Made by a program: the position numbers and the translations under genes. From positions 1 to 7,645 of the forward strand of contig JAEZQV010000055.1 of NCBI GenBank assembly GCA_023441125.1: 7,645 nucleotides of DNA. Reading direction: 5' to 3'. The notes under the pieces were generated by a model. It was not told the DNA's origin and searched no databases. It saw only the letters and a list, made by a program, of their open reading frames with translations. The number at the start of each line of letters is the position of its first letter. Positions within the stretch are counted from its first letter, which is position 1. Origin of the DNA: Bacillota bacterium (GTDB lineage Bacteria; Bacillota_C; Negativicutes; Sporomusales; Sporomusaceae). Positions 6,076-7,645 of the stretch are shown here, one piece after another.

Positions 6076-6582
6076 ATGCTAGTACTGCGTTCACAAAAAG
6101 GCTTTACTCTGATTGAAATAGTGGTTGTTATAGCTCTTTTGGCAATTATTGCATCCATTGCCATTGTAAATATAAACCGTATGATCGCCCAAAATGATTT
6201 ACAGACTGCCACCGTCCGACTTGCGGCCGATGTTCGGACAATGCAGCAATTGTCAATGGAAAAACGCCGCGAGGAGGATATGAATAAAGTGAATATTACT
6301 TTTTCTGGAACTTCCTATCAGATTGTCACCGATCAAGCCGCCGGCACAAAATTGCCTGCCCGGACACTGCCCAGCGGCATCTCGGTCATTTTTTCAGGCG
6401 GAAATACATTATCTTTTGACGCCGTTGATCTTACCCAAAATTCCAATTCAATGATTACGCTGACCAGTGCCGCTTTACCGGCCAATAATACCAGGACTGT
6501 CGTTATTGCCAGAGAAACAGGCCGGATTCGCGTCGATACCTCTGCCAGGCCTTCCTACCGGACAGAAGAAAACGCCAATTAA
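6076..6582 (+). CDS. Type IV prepilin, GspH/FimT-like minor pilin
   Basis: A 168-residue class III prepilin. The 9-residue leader MLVLRSQKG is followed by the cleavage site G9|F10 and the canonical mature start FTLIEIVVVIALLAIIASIAIV, with Glu at mature position 5 (E14). The hydrophobic helix spans about 11-31. Prepilin peptidase should cleave and N-methylate it, and it should then be taken into the fibre or its tip. The body has the GspH/FimT layout: amphipathic helix (LAADVRTMQQLSMEKRR, about 49-65), then a beta-rich domain closing with VVIARETGRIRV (142-153), a typical C-terminal strand in this family. There are no Cys residues. The start is fixed by the AAGGAGG SD at 6063. It is the first gene of the plus-strand operon and a PilV-like gene follows after 31 nt. 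It is a pseudopilin/minor pilin rather than an obvious major pilin, because GspH/FimT members prime the fibre in studied systems. Confidence 0.9.
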   Translation: MLVLRSQKGFTLIEIVVVIALLAIIASIAIVNINRMIAQNDLQTATVRLAADVRTMQQLSMEKRREEDMNKVNITFSGTSYQIVTDQAAGTKLPARTLPSGISVIFSGGNTLSFDAVDLTQNSNSMITLTSAALPANNTRTVVIARETGRIRVDTSARPSYRTEENAN

Positions 6583-6613
6583 AAATTCGTGAAAATAGGG
6601 AGATTGCATCGCC

Positions 6614-7096
6614 ATGAACATAAAAAAAAACCAGACTGGGTTTATTCTAATTGATTCATTATTTGCGATCACGGTAACTACTGTGGCACTTTTTTCCTTA
6701 ATTGGCCTGGTCACCATGGGGACAAGAGCCTATCTGCTCAATACCGAGCAAAGCAGGGCTTATCAGGTAGCCGCCAGCTATGGTGACGGCATGCAGTCTG
6801 TTACGATAACCGATTGGAAGACAACCGTACAAGCCGCCAGCTACCAAACAATTGATGTGAATAATAATGCCGGTTTTTCCACCTACCTTGCGAATGCCCG
6901 CAATAACCGCGATGCCTTTAAAACAGCCTTTGCCGATGCGGCTGACGTCAGTGTGGCCGTCAGCGCCAGGCTAAGCGATGCCGCTGATATAAACGACCGT
7001 TTGGCGCAGGTAAAAATCGTCGTATCCTGGAATCAGGGCCAAAAAAATGTCCAGCTTATCAAATACTATGTCCGCGATACCGATCAGGCCATATAG
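6614..7096 (+). CDS. Type IV prepilin, PilV-like minor pilin with Asp at mature position 5
   Basis: A 160-residue prepilin-like protein. Leader MNIKKNQTG is followed by G9|F10 and the mature start FILIDSLFAITVTTVALFSL. Mature position 5 is Asp (D14, codon GAT) where nearly all type IV pilins have Glu. The hydrophobic segment spans about 10-33, then comes a helical region with Ala-rich, polar content. The C-terminal strand block VKIVVSWNQGQKNVQLIKYY (133-152) resembles the end of PilV/GspI-like minor pilins. No Cys residues. The ATG at 6614 is preceded by AGGGAG at about 11 nt, a somewhat long spacing. Codons 3-6 contain a run of nine A (6622-6630), a possible slippage site. It lies between two prepilin genes, with the next starting 14 nt after its stop. 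The minor-pilin call is firm; PilV assignment rests on position and the C-terminal pattern. Confidence 0.85.
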   Translation: MNIKKNQTGFILIDSLFAITVTTVALFSLIGLVTMGTRAYLLNTEQSRAYQVAASYGDGMQSVTITDWKTTVQAASYQTIDVNNNAGFSTYLANARNNRDAFKTAFADAADVSVAVSARLSDAADINDRLAQVKIVVSWNQGQKNVQLIKYYVRDTDQAI

Positions 7097-7110
7097 AAAG
7101 GGAGCGTCTC

Positions 7111-7605
7111 ATGAAGCGGGAATGCAACAATCAGAAAGGCTTTACCCTTGTGGAATTGTTGGTAGGCATGGCGGTAATGGCCATCATGCTGGGCGTAGCC
7201 CTGCCGCTGCTTGCCAATATGACAACCGCCACAGCCAGGGGACAGCAGGCTAACAACGGTATGCAGGAAGTCCGCTGGGCACTCCAGTTGATGGCCAATG
7301 ATGTCCGGGCCGGTCATGTCATTGACACGCCGGCGGCTGCCGACACTGACTCAGCCACCTTCACCTTCCGGCGCTGGAATTTTCCTAATACCGATACCAG
7401 CGTCAACTATTCACTCGTCCAGAATGAACTCTGCCGGCAGACAGGCTCAGGAACCAAACGCCCGCTGACAGACGGCGGACGGGCTCCCATCCAAAGCGTA
7501 ACTTTTCGCAAAAGTGTGGATGGAAAAAATGTTACCATTGTAATTACTCTGGCTAATCAGAAAAAAATGCAGCAAACCGTGTACTTATTAAACGAAGGGA
7601 AGTAG
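7111..7605 (+). CDS. Type IV prepilin, PilW-like minor pilin
   Basis: A 164-residue class III prepilin. The 10-residue leader MKRECNNQKG is followed by G10|F11 and the mature start FTLVELLVGMAVMAIMLGVAL, with Glu at mature position 5 (E15). The hydrophobic helix spans about 11-34. The segment MQEVRWALQLMANDVRAG (51-68) matches the helix usually seen in PilW/GspJ-type minor pilins (consensus-like ..L.LMA.DIR.AG). A beta-rich C-terminal domain follows, ending near VTIVITLANQKKMQQTVYLL. Cys occurs at residue 5 in the leader and residue 108 only, so no internal disulfide is possible in the mature protein. The SD AAAGGGAG lies 6 nt before the ATG. It starts 14 nt after the PilV-like gene and ends 6 nt before the next reading frame. 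PilW versus GspJ cannot be settled from sequence alone. Confidence 0.87.
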   Translation: MKRECNNQKGFTLVELLVGMAVMAIMLGVALPLLANMTTATARGQQANNGMQEVRWALQLMANDVRAGHVIDTPAAADTDSATFTFRRWNFPNTDTSVNYSLVQNELCRQTGSGTKRPLTDGGRAPIQSVTFRKSVDGKNVTIVITLANQKKMQQTVYLLNEGK

Positions 7606-7611
7606 ATTACT

Positions 7612-7645
7612 GTGCGCGTCAGTTGGACGAAACGACAAGACGGCT
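7612..7645 (+). CDS. Start of a further gene, probably another prepilin-like (PilX/GspK position), cut by the window end
   Basis: GTG at 7612 opens 11 codons to the edge, reading MRVSWTKRQDG with the next codon beginning with T. A basic, polar N-terminus ending in Gly at residue 11 is what a prepilin-peptidase leader looks like. AAGGG lies 12 nt upstream, inside the end of the PilW-like gene, and only 6 nt separate the two frames. Gene order in T4P/T2SS clusters (H/V/W then X/K) also predicts a PilX/GspK-type gene here. Too little is visible for more. Confidence 0.5.
   Translation, partial: MRVSWTKRQDG

Noticed and set aside
1..7645. CRISPR array, tRNA/rRNA, insertion sequence or phage genes
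   Set aside because: No regularly spaced repeats, no RNA gene folds or conserved cores recognised, and no transposase or integrase reading frames in any frame.

Overview
The window carries two divergent gene blocks of a type IV pilus (T4P) / type II secretion-like assembly locus. Gram-positive-style Shine-Dalgarno (SD) sequences (AAGGAGG, AGGTGGAG) occur together with an outer-membrane secretin and a PilP/GspC-like protein. That combination suggests a diderm Firmicute, most likely of the Negativicutes (a Sporomusa/Pelosinus-type lineage). The lineage is inferred from gene content and translation signals, not from a marker gene.

Minus strand, in transcription order from 5506 down to 1: a PilP/GspC-like inner-membrane protein, a compact secretin (PilQ/GspD type), the extension ATPase PilB, the retraction ATPase PilT, and the platform protein PilC, which is cut by the window edge. 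The genes are tightly packed (a 29-bp overlap, then gaps of about 16-18 bp) and look like one operon. PilT with its own signature motif makes this a retractile T4P rather than a pure type II secretion system.

The middle (5507-6075) is a 569-bp AT-rich divergent intergenic region with no convincing gene. It is structured. It holds a diverged direct repeat of about 50 bp in two copies, a strong intrinsic-terminator hairpin between the copies, a perfect -10 hexamer merged with a palindrome, a perfect match to the Spo0A box consensus, and repeated TTTACA/TGTAAA words.

Plus strand from 6076: three small type IV prepilin genes (GspH/FimT-like, PilV-like, PilW-like), each with a prepilin-peptidase leader, followed by the first 11 codons of a fourth gene whose N-terminus also looks like a prepilin leader. 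These minor pilins would be processed by a prepilin peptidase, extracted and assembled by PilB/PilC, retracted by PilT, and pass the outer membrane through the secretin.

The protein-coding part is a recognisable, conserved machine. The less ordinary material is the intergenic regulatory architecture, a minor pilin with Asp instead of Glu at mature position 5, and a 9-A tract at the start of that same gene.
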